Source: an uncultured Bacteroidales bacterium
Lineage (GTDB): Bacteria > Bacteroidota > Bacteroidia > Bacteroidales > UBA932
DNA length: 39,713 nt
Direction: 5' to 3'
NCBI GenBank assembly: GCA_934667175.1
Contig: CAKULN010000025.1
Span: 1 to 39,713 of the forward strand
Shown here: one piece after another, positions 1 through 8,432 of the stretch
How positions within the stretch are numbered: position 1 is the stretch's first letter
Layout of the letters: each line of letters begins with the position of its first letter
Position numbers and translations under genes: made by a program
The notes under the pieces: generated by a model
Seen by the model: the letters and a program-made list of their open reading frames with translations, nothing else
Told to the model about the DNA's origin: nothing
Database searches by the model: none

Positions 1-122
1 GCGGATGCCTTTGCATCATGGAATGGCCGGAGAACATCGAGGAGATACTGCCGGAGGAGACGCTGCGTGTGCACATCTCGGTCAATCCTGACGAATCACG
101 TACTGTTTCGTGGGAGGACTGA
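1..122 (+). CDS. tsaE: TsaE, tRNA threonylcarbamoyladenosine biosynthesis ATPase (3' end only)
   Basis: Only the last 39 codons are inside the window, read in the frame that ends at the TGA at 120-122. The peptide contains an I-M-E-W-P-E-N-I segment followed by L-P-E-E-T-L-R-V, then a strand and a short charged tail. This matches the C-terminus of the small P-loop protein TsaE, where an E-W-P-E/D motif precedes the last strands. TsaE partners TsaB and TsaD in making t6A37 on ANN-decoding tRNAs. The Walker motifs lie outside the window, so the call rests on this short tail. A long hairpin follows 11 bases after the stop and may end the transcript. Confidence 0.75.
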   Translation, partial: GCLCIMEWPENIEEILPEETLRVHISVNPDESRTVSWED

Positions 123-133
123 TTGACAGGGAT

Positions 134-200
134 GGCCAGAAAAAATCAAACGCCAAATTTTGCACGGTGGACCAAAATTTGGCGTTTGATTTTTCTGGCC
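134..200. terminator. Very long near-perfect hairpin downstream of tsaE
   Basis: Arms 134-162 (29 nt) and 173-200 (28 nt) are complementary except for one extra A in the left arm, around the 10-nt loop CACGGTGGAC. The arms begin and end GGCCAGAAAAA / TTTTTCTGGCC. The position just after a stop codon suggests transcript termination or 3' protection. The U-run is inside the arm rather than after it, so a mobile or palindromic element is an alternative. Confidence 0.6.
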
Positions 201-235
201 GCTGTGTATCTAACAATGTGGCTTCATAGTTTCCT

Positions 236-356
236 AAGTCGCTTCGATGCTTCGACAAGCTCAGCAACCGCAGGCTCAGCGACCGAAAAAACATAGCCGC
301 CTCGGCAAGTTTTACGGAATAATAATTATGGTCGCTGAGCCTGTCGAAGCGACTTT
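236..356. repeat. Dispersed repeat element with GCTTCGACAAGCTCAGCGACC-type inverted ends
   Basis: The left end has the core at 249-270, preceded by AAGTCGCTTCGA at 236-247. The right end is its inverted copy at 330-350, followed by GCGACTT. A partial third copy (GGCTCAGCGACCG) sits at 273-285. The element is about 120 bp and could fold into a hairpin with an AT-rich centre. The same core recurs inside aroK and near 39.5 kb. It lies between tsaE and the convergent comM gene. Short open frames here are by-products of the repeat. Confidence 0.7.
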
Positions 357-362
357 AAATGG

Positions 363-1937
363 CTATCCAAAGGTTTCAAGATTCAGACGGTCAAGGAAGC
401 GGTAGGTTGCGGCTTCTCGGAGATGTTCCGGCCTGATGTCTTTCACCATTTCAAGATCGGCGATGGTCCGGGCTACTTTCAGGATTCTTGAATATGCCCG
501 GGCTGACAATCCAAGCCGTCCGATGAGAATCTCCATCACTTTGCGGCATTCATCATCCAATAGGCAATATTTTTCCAGAAGACGGTTGTTCATCTCGGCG
601 TTCGTGAATATTCCGTCATCGGCGAAACGCTGCTTCTGTAGGATCCGGGCCTTGAGGACTCGTTGCGCCACAATCTCGCTGGATTCTCCTTTCTGTCGGC
701 CGACCAGTTTAGCCGTGTCGACGGGATGTAGCCATAATTGAATATCTATGCGGTCCATTACCGGGCCGGAAAGTTTGGACAGATAGTTCAGTCTCTGGCC
801 GGGAGTACAACGGCACCTGTCACCTTCCCCGTAATAGCCGCACGGACATGGATTCGATGCGGCCACCAGCATGAACGAGGCGGGATATTCAAGCTTGGAC
901 CTGAGCCTTGAGATTGTGACTTTTCTATCCTCCATCGGGCCACGCAAAGCCTCCAGGACAGATTTCGGCATCTGACCGTACTCGTCAAGGAACAGAATCC
1001 CATTCTGGGCTAGTGTGACCTCACCGGGACGGATGTCCGAGCCGGCTCCACCACCGATGATCGCAGGAAGGGACGCGCTGTAATGGGGTGCGCGGAAAGG
1101 TCGCTCACGGATCAAACCGATCTGCGAGCCTTTCATCCCGGCCACCGAGTAGATCTTGCTCGTAACGATAGCTTCTTCCGTGGTCATCGGAGGCAGGATT
1201 CCGGCCATGGCCTTGGCAAGGGAACTTTTGCCGCTGCCTGGCGGCCCTACCATGATGAGATTATGCCCTCCGGCCGCGGCGATCTCCACTCCCCTCTTGG
1301 CTCCCTCCTGACCGATGATCTCGGAGAAATCCATCACGTCCTGTCCTACAGGCCTTTTACTCCGATGCGCGTTTCTGGACAGTTTTCTATAAAGCCTTGT
1401 GTTCCAGACAAGGAGATCGCTACAGTCCTCCTGTCCCTCAAGAATCCGTATGACATCAGCCAATGTCTCCACACCGAATATTGACAAATTATCGCATTCC
1501 GTGGCCTCAAGGGCAGAGCGAAGCGGAAGAATGCACCCGGATATTCCCAAGCCGGTCACAAGATCGGCGAACGGCAGGGCTCCTTGAACCTCCCGAACGG
1601 AACCATCCAGACCGAGTTCACCCATGATCAGATATTTGTCAAGACCCGGGAAATGTTTCTGCTCGGAAGCGGCAAGGATGCCGATGGCGATCGGAAGATC
1701 ATAGCCACTGCCGTTCTTCCGCACGTCCGCCGGAGCGAGATTGATCACAATCTTCTTTCCCGGAATCCTGAATCCCAACGATTGGAGCGCCGTAACAGTC
1801 CTTAGAAGACTCTCCTTGACCGCGGCATCCGCAAGTCCGACAAGATGTATTCCTATTCCATGCGTTATGTCCACCTCCACGGTGACCGGGACAGCCTCGA
1901 TTCCGACGCACTTCGCCCCAAGAATGTCAATCAACAT
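363..1937 (-). CDS. comM: ComM/YifB-family Mg-chelatase-like AAA+ ATPase
   Basis: This 524-residue protein has the full ComM layout. The N-terminal ChlI-like domain (about 1-170) contains G-L-A-D-A-A-V-K-E-S and the N-L-A-P-A-D segment. The AAA+ core has a Walker A G-P-P-G-S-G-K-S near 229-236 and a Walker B I-L-F-L-D-E-Y near 311. A Cys cluster, N-P-C-P-C-G-Y-Y-G followed by C-R-C, lies near 360-375. The Mg-chelatase C-terminal helical domain completes it. Length is normal for the family. In naturally transformable bacteria ComM is a hexameric helicase that extends branch migration during DNA integration; in Bacteroidota its role is less clear. The gene stands alone, converging on tsaE and diverging from the nucleoside kinase. 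The ATG at 1935-1937 fits the upstream promoter. Confidence 0.9.
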   Translation of the reverse strand: MLIDILGAKCVGIEAVPVTVEVDITHGIGIHLVGLADAAVKESLLRTVTALQSLGFRIPGKKIVINLAPADVRKNGSGYDLPIAIGILAASEQKHFPGLDKYLIMGELGLDGSVREVQGALPFADLVTGLGISGCILPLRSALEATECDNLSIFGVETLADVIRILEGQEDCSDLLVWNTRLYRKLSRNAHRSKRPVGQDVMDFSEIIGQEGAKRGVEIAAAGGHNLIMVGPPGSGKSSLAKAMAGILPPMTTEEAIVTSKIYSVAGMKGSQIGLIRERPFRAPHYSASLPAIIGGGAGSDIRPGEVTLAQNGILFLDEYGQMPKSVLEALRGPMEDRKVTISRLRSKLEYPASFMLVAASNPCPCGYYGEGDRCRCTPGQRLNYLSKLSGPVMDRIDIQLWLHPVDTAKLVGRQKGESSEIVAQRVLKARILQKQRFADDGIFTNAEMNNRLLEKYCLLDDECRKVMEILIGRLGLSARAYSRILKVARTIADLEMVKDIRPEHLREAATYRFLDRLNLETFG

Positions 1938-1962
1938 AGTTTGAGTTCATTATGTACTCCGA

Positions 1963-1995
1963 CAAAGATGGCACAACAAAACGTAAATTTTCAAA
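1963..1995 (-). promoter_or_regulatory. Probable promoter of comM
   Basis: On the minus strand a TTTG at 1992-1995 is followed after 21 bases by CATCTTTG at 1963-1970. That is one base off the Bacteroidota -7 consensus TAnnTTTG at the expected spacing, and about 25 bases upstream of the comM ATG. Confidence 0.5.
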
Positions 1996-2012
1996 AGAAA
2001 CATAAAAATCGT

Positions 2013-2042
2013 CATAAGAAACATAAATATTTTTTTCTTATG
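2013..2042. other. Inverted repeat in the comM / nucleoside kinase intergenic region
   Basis: CATAAGAAA (2013-2021) and TTTCTTATG (2034-2042) form a 9-bp stem around a 12-base AT-rich loop, between the divergent promoters. It could be an operator or a fold-back element. Its function is not known. Confidence 0.35.
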
Positions 2043-2129
2043 TGACGTACAAGGCGGCCGAATCGGGACCTTGCCATCTACCGAATGTTAATTTATAGTT
2101 ACAACGGCAAGTTTGACATCATTTTTGAT

Positions 2130-2137
2130 TAACTTTG
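2130..2137 (+). promoter_or_regulatory. -7 box upstream of the nucleoside kinase
   Basis: TAACTTTG matches TAnnTTTG exactly and lies 27 bases before the ATG. A TTTG at 2112-2115 is the only upstream candidate, and its 14-base spacing is shorter than usual, so the -33 element is uncertain. Confidence 0.5.
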
Positions 2138-2164
2138 AGAGATTTCTTTTAACAAAAACTGAAT

Positions 2165-3895
2165 ATGAACAAGAATGATATAACATTGTTTTGCGTCAAT
2201 GACGGCAAGAACCATAAGATTGAAAGCGGTCAGGACTTGAAGGCTCTGTCCGACAGATTCTACTCATCCGTCACGGACAAGAAGACGGGACAGAAGTTCG
2301 ATGTGCTTGCGGCCTTGGTGGACAACAAGCTGAAGGAGCTGAGTTTCAAACCGGCCAACCTGCATCAGGTTGAGTTCATCGGCTACAATCATCCGGACGG
2401 AAGGAGAAGTTACGTGCGGTCGCTGTGCTTCGTGCTCCAGAACGCGGTCCGGGAACTTTACCCGGACAAGGTGCTGGTGATCGACCACTCGCTTCCGAGC
2501 GGACTCTACTGCGAGATTGTGGAGAAAGCCAAGAATGAGGACGGGCGGAACAAAGCCTATTTCGTGACAGATGACGAGATCGACAGGATCAGGGAGAAGA
2601 TGAGGGACATCGTGGCGAAAGATCTGCCGTTCTCAAAGGTCAAGATGTTCTCCGAAGAGGCCGAGGCACTGTTTATCGCCAACAACCAGCCACAGAAAGC
2701 CGAACTTCAGAAGAGTCTCGGAACGTTCAGTTGCAGCGTATACTATCTGGATGGGAACGCGGACACGTTCCACGGGCCGCTGATTCCGTCTACCGGTTAC
2801 CTTAAGGTGTTTGACATCAGCGGCATGGGAGACGGATTCTGCCTCCAGTCCCCGATGATGACCGATTTCAACAAAGTCATGCCGATGAAGCGGCAGGGCA
2901 AAATCTCAGCGGCGCTGAAGGAATATTCCGACTGGTGCTCCATCATCAACATCGGGAGCGTCGGCACATTGAACAAGGCCGTGAAAGACGGAAAGGCGGT
3001 AAGCATCATCAATCTGGCGGAGTCTCTTCATGAAAGAAACTATGCAAGGATCGCGGACAGAATCTATACCGAGAGAGGCACGAAGAGAATCGTGATGATA
3101 GCCGGACCATCCTCCAGCGGCAAGACTTCTTCGTCACTACGAATCGCCCTCCAGTGCAAGGTACTGGGACTCAAGCCGAAAGTCATCGAACTGGACAACT
3201 ACTTCGTGGACAGGGCACACACTCCGAAAGACGAGGACGGCAACTACGATTTCGAGTCGCTCTACGCTATGGATCTTGATTTCCTCAACAAGCAGCTTAA
3301 CGAAATGCTTGAGGGTAAGGAAGTAGAGATCCCACGATTTGACTTCAAGACCGGAAACAGAATCTTCGAAGGCAACAAACTTCGCCTTGAAGACAAGGAC
3401 ATCCTGATCATGGAAGGCATCCATGCCCTTAACCCTGAGATGACTTCGGCGGTTGACAACTCAAGGATATTCAGAGTCTATGTCTCCGCCCTCACCTCAC
3501 TGAACATCGACGAGAACAACAACATGTCCACTTCGGACAATCGTCTGCTACGCAGGATGGTACGCGACAACCGGGTAAGGGGCATAACTCCAGAGGAGAC
3601 CATCATGAGATGGAACAGCGTGCGCAGGGGAGAAAGCCGGAATATTTTCCCGTTCCAGGAAAACGCCGACGTGCTGTTCAACTCCGCGCTGATTTTCGAG
3701 CTCCCGATGCTTAAATACTATGCGGAGCCGCTCCTGCGCAGAATAGCCCCGAACTCACCCGCCTACGCTGAAGCCGTGCGGCTGCTCAAGTTCCTAGACT
3801 ACATCGTGGCTCTTCAACCAAGTGAGATCTCAGCGATTCCTCCGACCTCAATCATGCGTGAGTTCATCGGCGGGCAGACTCTGACAAGAGACTAA
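2165..3895 (+). CDS. Nucleoside (uridine) kinase with ThrRS/TGS-like N-terminal region
   Basis: The 576-residue protein has an N-terminal half resembling the ThrRS-type second additional domain found in the Bacteroidota nucleoside kinase family. This includes a histidine-bearing segment E-F-I-G-Y-N-H-P-D-G near 69-78. The C-terminal half is a uridine kinase/phosphoribulokinase P-loop domain with Walker A G-P-S-S-S-G-K-T at about 314-321. Downstream lie an I-E-L-D-N-Y-F segment and an I-L-I-M-E-G-I-H-A-L strand, both typical of uridine kinase. It probably phosphorylates a pyrimidine nucleoside in the cytoplasm; the substrate cannot be read from sequence. The first ATG is used, just after the -7 box. 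It converges on the Bat operon, with a shared hairpin in between. Confidence 0.85.
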   Translation: MNKNDITLFCVNDGKNHKIESGQDLKALSDRFYSSVTDKKTGQKFDVLAALVDNKLKELSFKPANLHQVEFIGYNHPDGRRSYVRSLCFVLQNAVRELYPDKVLVIDHSLPSGLYCEIVEKAKNEDGRNKAYFVTDDEIDRIREKMRDIVAKDLPFSKVKMFSEEAEALFIANNQPQKAELQKSLGTFSCSVYYLDGNADTFHGPLIPSTGYLKVFDISGMGDGFCLQSPMMTDFNKVMPMKRQGKISAALKEYSDWCSIINIGSVGTLNKAVKDGKAVSIINLAESLHERNYARIADRIYTERGTKRIVMIAGPSSSGKTSSSLRIALQCKVLGLKPKVIELDNYFVDRAHTPKDEDGNYDFESLYAMDLDFLNKQLNEMLEGKEVEIPRFDFKTGNRIFEGNKLRLEDKDILIMEGIHALNPEMTSAVDNSRIFRVYVSALTSLNIDENNNMSTSDNRLLRRMVRDNRVRGITPEETIMRWNSVRRGESRNIFPFQENADVLFNSALIFELPMLKYYAEPLLRRIAPNSPAYAEAVRLLKFLDYIVALQPSEISAIPPTSIMREFIGGQTLTRD

Positions 3896-3941
3896 AGTAA
3901 GAAGTCTGTCTCCAGACTTAATCGAGACTGACGGTTCGAGC

Positions 3942-3989
3942 AAATGGAAAAGGTCGGCAAAAATCACTTTCCGCCGGCCTTCTTCATTT
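3942..3989. terminator. Bidirectional terminator between nucleoside kinase and Bat operon
   Basis: Arms 3942-3958 and 3973-3989 form a 17-bp stem (two G-U pairs and one A-C mismatch) around a 14-base loop. The GC-rich core GGTCGGC/GCCGGCC has A-rich and T-rich flanks, so a U-rich tail follows on either strand. It lies between two convergent stop codons. Confidence 0.65.
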
Positions 3990-4001
3990 ACTATCATTTT
4001 A

Positions 4002-6638
4002 TTAGATTATCTCTATGTCAGCGGCCTGGATCCACCCCTGCCGTCCGTCCGCAAGGGAGATGTTCTTCCACGAACCCACCTCGTCAAGGATTGTGACCTT
4101 GGTGCCTTCGTGAATCACGAACAGATCCTTGGATGAGCCGGAGGACGGTGAACTCTTCACTGAAGAAACCGGTGACATCACAATCGCCGTGTCGGCCTTC
4201 ACACTGTCGGATTTCTGCCAGATTGAGAAACTCAAAGCCCCGGCGGAAAGCAACAGAAGCACTATTCCGCAATAGAACCCTGCACGTCTCTTGCCGGTAG
4301 ACGAACCCAAAAGGAACAAAAGCCCCATCACCAAGGCGACAGCAAGCAGCACAAGGAATATGATGGCCCATGCGTTGGAGCTCATCGCATAGCAGATCTT
4401 CCTGGCCACACTCTTGAGGATGAACTCCGGCACCGGCTCGATCTTGTCCTGCACGAAATTACCGGCGAACTTAAGATTGTAGCGCGCGTCCGAATATGAA
4501 GGGTCAAGCCTCAAAGCCCTCTCGTAATTCAGAATCGCTTTCGGATAGTTCCCCTGCTTGAACCAGGCGTTACCGATGTTGTAGTAAAGAGTGGCTGATT
4601 TCTGACCGGATTCCTCTATTGAGGTCCAAGCGTCAGACGCATCCGCGAACCTGCCGTCAGTGTAGGCCTGGACACCGGATGTCCAAAGAGAGTCCAGATC
4701 CTTTGCCTGAATATTCATTGAAAACCCGACAGAAATGAGCAGAGCGACGATCGTCGCGGCCTTCCGCAATGATTTTCCGCCTGTCTTAAGACCGGAGTCG
4801 ATTGACGAGATCACCTTGAGAGCCTGGTCGTAGTGAGATCTCATGGCCTCGTTGCCTCCATCAGGAGAATAGCGTGCGAACTCGCAGGCGTCCAGAAGAT
4901 CAGTGAAAGCCTTGGTCTGCTCCTCGCTCACACCTCCGGTGGTAAGGGCGGAAGCGATGTTATCCTTACTTATCTCAGACATATCCATGTTCAATTTGTC
5001 GGAAACAAATCCGATGAGAGCCTTGTGAAGCTCCTCATAGAAAGCCGTGTAGAGGTTCTTGTCAAGATATTCACCGGCCTGCCTGAGTCGTTTCTGAGCC
5101 ATCTTGGTCGCCCGACGGTTCTTTGTCCCGGCCACATCAGCACGCATGGCAGCCACTTTCCTATACGCAAGATAAATCACGGCCGCTCCCAAAATCATCA
5201 AAACCAACAAGATCCAGAACAACACCGATCCTACAAAGAAGGCTCCTGATCCGGAAAGTTTCGGTTTGCCTGTGAATATAAATCTGATGTCATCCGCAAG
5301 GCTCTTAACGTCCTTTCTCTCGACTCCTGATGTGACAGTAGTGGCAGGAGCGGAATCACCTCCCTTCCCCTTGGCGACTTTGATGTGCAGCGGGTCGGTC
5401 CTGAGAGTCACGTATTTGCCTTGATTGACATCGTAGTAGGAATATTCCACCGGCTCGATTGTGAAATCCCCGTGACTTCTCGGAATGAAAGGATACTCAA
5501 AAGACTTGCTTCCGGATGTACCTCCAGTGCTCTTGTCCGTGTTCTCTGTCGTCTTTGTGTCATAAACCTCGAAATCCGGCGGGAAGTTGACTTTAGGCTC
5601 CTCCAGCAAGGCCACATTCCCACGTCCGGAGACAGTTATGATCAACGAAGCCGCATCGTGAGTCTTGAGATTGTCCGTTGTGAGACGGGCGGATATTCCA
5701 AAATTACCGACACCACCGCCGAATGACGCAGGCTGCCCGGACGGCAAAGGATTCACCTTCACTTTGACTGGCGAGGTCGTGACCCTCTTGCGTATTGTAC
5801 GGTAATCATCCTGAAAGAACCTGTCAAACACGCTGCCGGAAGAGGATGTGTTGTTCCTGACGCTGATGACGCATACAAGTTCCGACGGGTCAATCGTGAT
5901 TGTGCCCGCCTGCTGAGGAATCAGGACATAGGATCGCAGCACCGCTGTCTGGTAGATTTTGTCATCCAGACTTTCGCGCTTGAACTCAATGTTGGTGGGA
6001 ACGTATGTTTCCTGACTCCAGAAACCATTGAATGTAGGCAATTTGGCATTTTCGAACTGCACGACGTTCACCCTCTGGTAAATCTTGAGAGTGGCTGTGA
6101 TCGGCTCTCCGATCACGACCTCCGAACGGCTGAGGGAGAGCCGCAGGAAGAGGTCATTTGACGGAATTTCCCCCGATGATGACGCGGAACGCTGGCCGCT
6201 TCCTGTCGAATTACCTCCCTGAGCGGAAGACTGTGAGGAAGACGCTCCGTCAGTCACGACCTGAATCGAGACCTGTGACGAGGCGATTTTGTTCCCCGAG
6301 AGCATTGCCGTGGCTGAAGGAAGTTGGAATGTTCCTGTCGCCTTGGGGATCAGGATGTAGGTAAAAGTTGTCTGATGTGAGGACGACCGCTTTCCATTGA
6401 TAATCTGAATGCTTGAGCTTGAACCTCTTTGCGGTCCCCAGACCAGTTGGAAATCATCTCCTTGAGACCACTGAAAATCAGTAGGGCTTTTCTCTCCTTC
6501 AATAATGAATGTAACATTGAACTGCTCGTTCACAGCAACCACATCCGGAGCCTCGACCCGGATGACATCCTGGGCCGACACCTGAAAAATGGCCATGAGC
6601 AAAAAAGCCGCAATGTAAAACAATCTCTTCATATTCAC
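4002..6638 (-). CDS. batD: BatD-BatE fusion: BatD domain plus TPR and SH3-like BatE domain
   Basis: This 878-residue protein joins two usually separate Bat proteins. A signal peptide (1-22, ending V-S-A-Q) leads a BatD-type region of beta-sandwich repeats. A membrane helix (about 470-495) and a cytosolic helical domain follow. Near 625-643 there is a second signal-like hydrophobic helix that would start a stand-alone BatE. TPR repeats (about 645-735), two membrane helices (about 755-775 and 782-803) and an SH3-like domain reaching the C-terminus complete it. Known: Bat proteins were linked to aerotolerance in Bacteroides fragilis. Inferred: one polypeptide crosses the inner membrane several times and exposes both halves to the periplasm. 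It is the last gene of the operon, 4 bases after batC. Confidence 0.85.
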   Translation of the reverse strand: MNMKRLFYIAAFLLMAIFQVSAQDVIRVEAPDVVAVNEQFNVTFIIEGEKSPTDFQWSQGDDFQLVWGPQRGSSSSIQIINGKRSSSHQTTFTYILIPKATGTFQLPSATAMLSGNKIASSQVSIQVVTDGASSSQSSAQGGNSTGSGQRSASSSGEIPSNDLFLRLSLSRSEVVIGEPITATLKIYQRVNVVQFENAKLPTFNGFWSQETYVPTNIEFKRESLDDKIYQTAVLRSYVLIPQQAGTITIDPSELVCVISVRNNTSSSGSVFDRFFQDDYRTIRKRVTTSPVKVKVNPLPSGQPASFGGGVGNFGISARLTTDNLKTHDAASLIITVSGRGNVALLEEPKVNFPPDFEVYDTKTTENTDKSTGGTSGSKSFEYPFIPRSHGDFTIEPVEYSYYDVNQGKYVTLRTDPLHIKVAKGKGGDSAPATTVTSGVERKDVKSLADDIRFIFTGKPKLSGSGAFFVGSVLFWILLVLMILGAAVIYLAYRKVAAMRADVAGTKNRRATKMAQKRLRQAGEYLDKNLYTAFYEELHKALIGFVSDKLNMDMSEISKDNIASALTTGGVSEEQTKAFTDLLDACEFARYSPDGGNEAMRSHYDQALKVISSIDSGLKTGGKSLRKAATIVALLISVGFSMNIQAKDLDSLWTSGVQAYTDGRFADASDAWTSIEESGQKSATLYYNIGNAWFKQGNYPKAILNYERALRLDPSYSDARYNLKFAGNFVQDKIEPVPEFILKSVARKICYAMSSNAWAIIFLVLLAVALVMGLLFLLGSSTGKRRAGFYCGIVLLLLSAGALSFSIWQKSDSVKADTAIVMSPVSSVKSSPSSGSSKDLFVIHEGTKVTILDEVGSWKNISLADGRQGWIQAADIEII

Positions 6639-6642
6639 ACTT

Positions 6643-7425
6643 TTACCAATTCTTATCTTTCTGACGGGACTTCAGCAGAGCCGCCTTCTCCTTGTTGACC
6701 TTGTCCTGAGTTTCCTTCTCCCGCACCTGGACCGCCTTCAGCATCTGCTGAGCCTGCTGAGGGGAAATCTTGGCATCCCTCTGCCCTTCGCCTTGCTGAG
6801 GTTTTGGCTGATCACCCTGATTCTGATCTTTGTTCTGATCATTATTCTGGTTCTGATCCTGATTACCACTCTGGTCTTGATTGTTATTCTTGTCCTTGTT
6901 CTGGTCGTTGTTGTTCTGACCGTTCTGGTTTTGGTCGTTACTCTGGTCCTGGTTCTTTTGATCATCGCCTCCGCCGCCTCCACCCTCGTTCTTCAGCATC
7001 TGCTTGGCGTAAGCGTAATTCTCCTTGGCGTCCAGATCGCCCGGATTTCGCAGCAAAGACTGCCTGTAGGCATCCACAGCGGACTTCCAATCCTTTTTCT
7101 GAACGGAGATATTACCAAGATTATAGTAATAGTCCGCGGAATTGGCAGACATCGGAGCGGCCTCCTTCAACCTCTCCATAGACTTTCCCGCCTCATCGAA
7201 ATTGCCCTCACGATAAAGCGCACCGGCCAAATTATAATTGGCGGCGAAAGACGATGTGTCCTTCGCCTGAGCCTTACGATACTCGATCTCAGCGTTCTGC
7301 CAATTGCCTTTCTTGTACTGGCGGTTACCCGCGCGGACTTCCTTGCGGTCAGTCTGCGCCAAAGCCACAGAACACGAAAGCATCAGCAAACAAACTGTCA
7401 ATGAATATTTCAATAAATTCCTCAT
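6643..7425 (-). CDS. batC: BatC, TPR protein with Gln/Asn/Asp-rich tail
   Basis: The 260-residue protein starts with a signal peptide (1-23, ending A-L-A-Q). TPR repeats cover about residues 30-150, with A-x-Y-N-L-A-G-A-L-Y and Y-Y-N-L-G-N-I-S segments. A Gly stretch leads into about 60 residues built almost only of Q, N, D and K (about 155-215). A charged helical tail ends the protein. In the family, BatC is an exported scaffold next to the BatA and BatB von Willebrand proteins. The start overlaps the batB stop by 4 bases, so translation is probably coupled. The biased tail makes the DNA at about 6800-6965 repetitive and prone to length change. Confidence 0.85.
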   Translation of the reverse strand: MRNLLKYSLTVCLLMLSCSVALAQTDRKEVRAGNRQYKKGNWQNAEIEYRKAQAKDTSSFAANYNLAGALYREGNFDEAGKSMERLKEAAPMSANSADYYYNLGNISVQKKDWKSAVDAYRQSLLRNPGDLDAKENYAYAKQMLKNEGGGGGGDDQKNQDQSNDQNQNGQNNNDQNKDKNNNQDQSGNQDQNQNNDQNKDQNQGDQPKPQQGEGQRDAKISPQQAQQMLKAVQVREKETQDKVNKEKAALLKSRQKDKNW

Positions 7426-8432
7426 TTCTTTTCCTCAAACAAATGTCTGCGCGAGCGTCTTTCCCCGATGAGCATTTCAAGGGCGAAGAGCGCCAACGCT
7501 ATTCCGAGAAAATACATAAACTGCTCGTCATATTCCTCAAAGACCACGGAATTATATTCCTCATCCTCCATCCTACGGATGTCATTGATAATAGGTGTCA
7601 GGCCGAACTCATCGTTGCCTGCATGAACGTAGGCTCCACCGCCTGCGGCAGCGACTTCCTTCAACGTCTCCTCGTCCAGACGTGTCACGACAATATTGCC
7701 GTCCTTGTCCTTCAGAAGACCGCCGTCCATCGGAATCGGCTGTCCGTCAGTTGATCCGACACCGATGGTGTAGACCTTGATCCCGGCCTCGGCGGCCTGC
7801 TTGGCGGCGGCCACAGCGTCATCCTCATGATTCTCGCCGTCGGTGATCACGATAATGGCGCGGCTATGCTCGCTCTGGGCGCTGAAACCACGGATCGCCG
7901 TGTTGATCGCATCGCCTATGGCAGTTCCCTGAATAGGAATGGACGCCGTGGAAATGGTGTTCATGAACATCTTGGCACTCACGTAATCCGAAGTGATCGG
8001 AAGTTGGACGAACGATGTCCCGGCAAATACGATCAGCCCGATCCTGTCATCCTGAAGCTTGTCCGTGATTCTGGAAATCGCCAGTTTGGCCCTTTCCAGT
8101 CTGTTTGGAGAATAGTCCTTGGCAAGCATCGAGTTTGACACGTCCAAGGCGATCATGATCTCGGCGCCTCTGGTCTTGTGTTCCTTCAGTTTCGCTCCCA
8201 TCTGAGGTCGGGACAGACCGATCACAAAGAAGAAAAACGCCAATGCAAACAGGACCGTTCTCACCCACAATTTGTTACGAGACCACGACGGCATCAGTTC
8301 GCTCACGAGTGCCTCGTCACCAAACTTGCGCAGCCGGCGACGTCTGTTCCACAGCCAAAGTCCTATTCCGAGAAAGAAGAACGGAATCAGGAGCAGCAAT
8401 AAAAGATAATGTGGCGCGGCGAAAATTATCAT
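7422..8432 (-). CDS. batB: BatB, membrane-anchored von Willebrand factor A protein
   Basis: The 336-residue protein has two N-terminal membrane helices (about 8-27 and 58-73), then a vWA domain. The MIDAS motif D-V-S-N-S is at D97-S101, and V-I-T-D-G-E-N supplies the later metal-site aspartate. A final membrane helix lies near the C-terminus (about 308-325), followed by a short basic tail. BatA and BatB are paralogues; the vWA domain faces the periplasm and probably binds partners through a divalent metal. The gene overlaps batA and batC by 4 bases each, the tightest coupling in the operon. Confidence 0.88.
   Translation of the reverse strand: MIIFAAPHYLLLLLLIPFFFLGIGLWLWNRRRRLRKFGDEALVSELMPSWSRNKLWVRTVLFALAFFFFVIGLSRPQMGAKLKEHKTRGAEIMIALDVSNSMLAKDYSPNRLERAKLAISRITDKLQDDRIGLIVFAGTSFVQLPITSDYVSAKMFMNTISTASIPIQGTAIGDAINTAIRGFSAQSEHSRAIIVITDGENHEDDAVAAAKQAAEAGIKVYTIGVGSTDGQPIPMDGGLLKDKDGNIVVTRLDEETLKEVAAAGGGAYVHAGNDEFGLTPIINDIRRMEDEEYNSVVFEEYDEQFMYFLGIALALFALEMLIGERRSRRHLFEEKK

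Noticed and set aside
82..294. 70-residue minus-strand protein
   Set aside because: The frame consists of the long hairpin and dispersed repeat DNA. Similar repeat-derived frames occur at 39341-39529.
6738..7404. Long open frames on the plus strand and in another minus frame over batC
   Set aside because: They are shadows of the Gln/Asn/Asp-rich batC tail, whose low-complexity DNA stays open in several frames. They show no start context and no recognisable domains.
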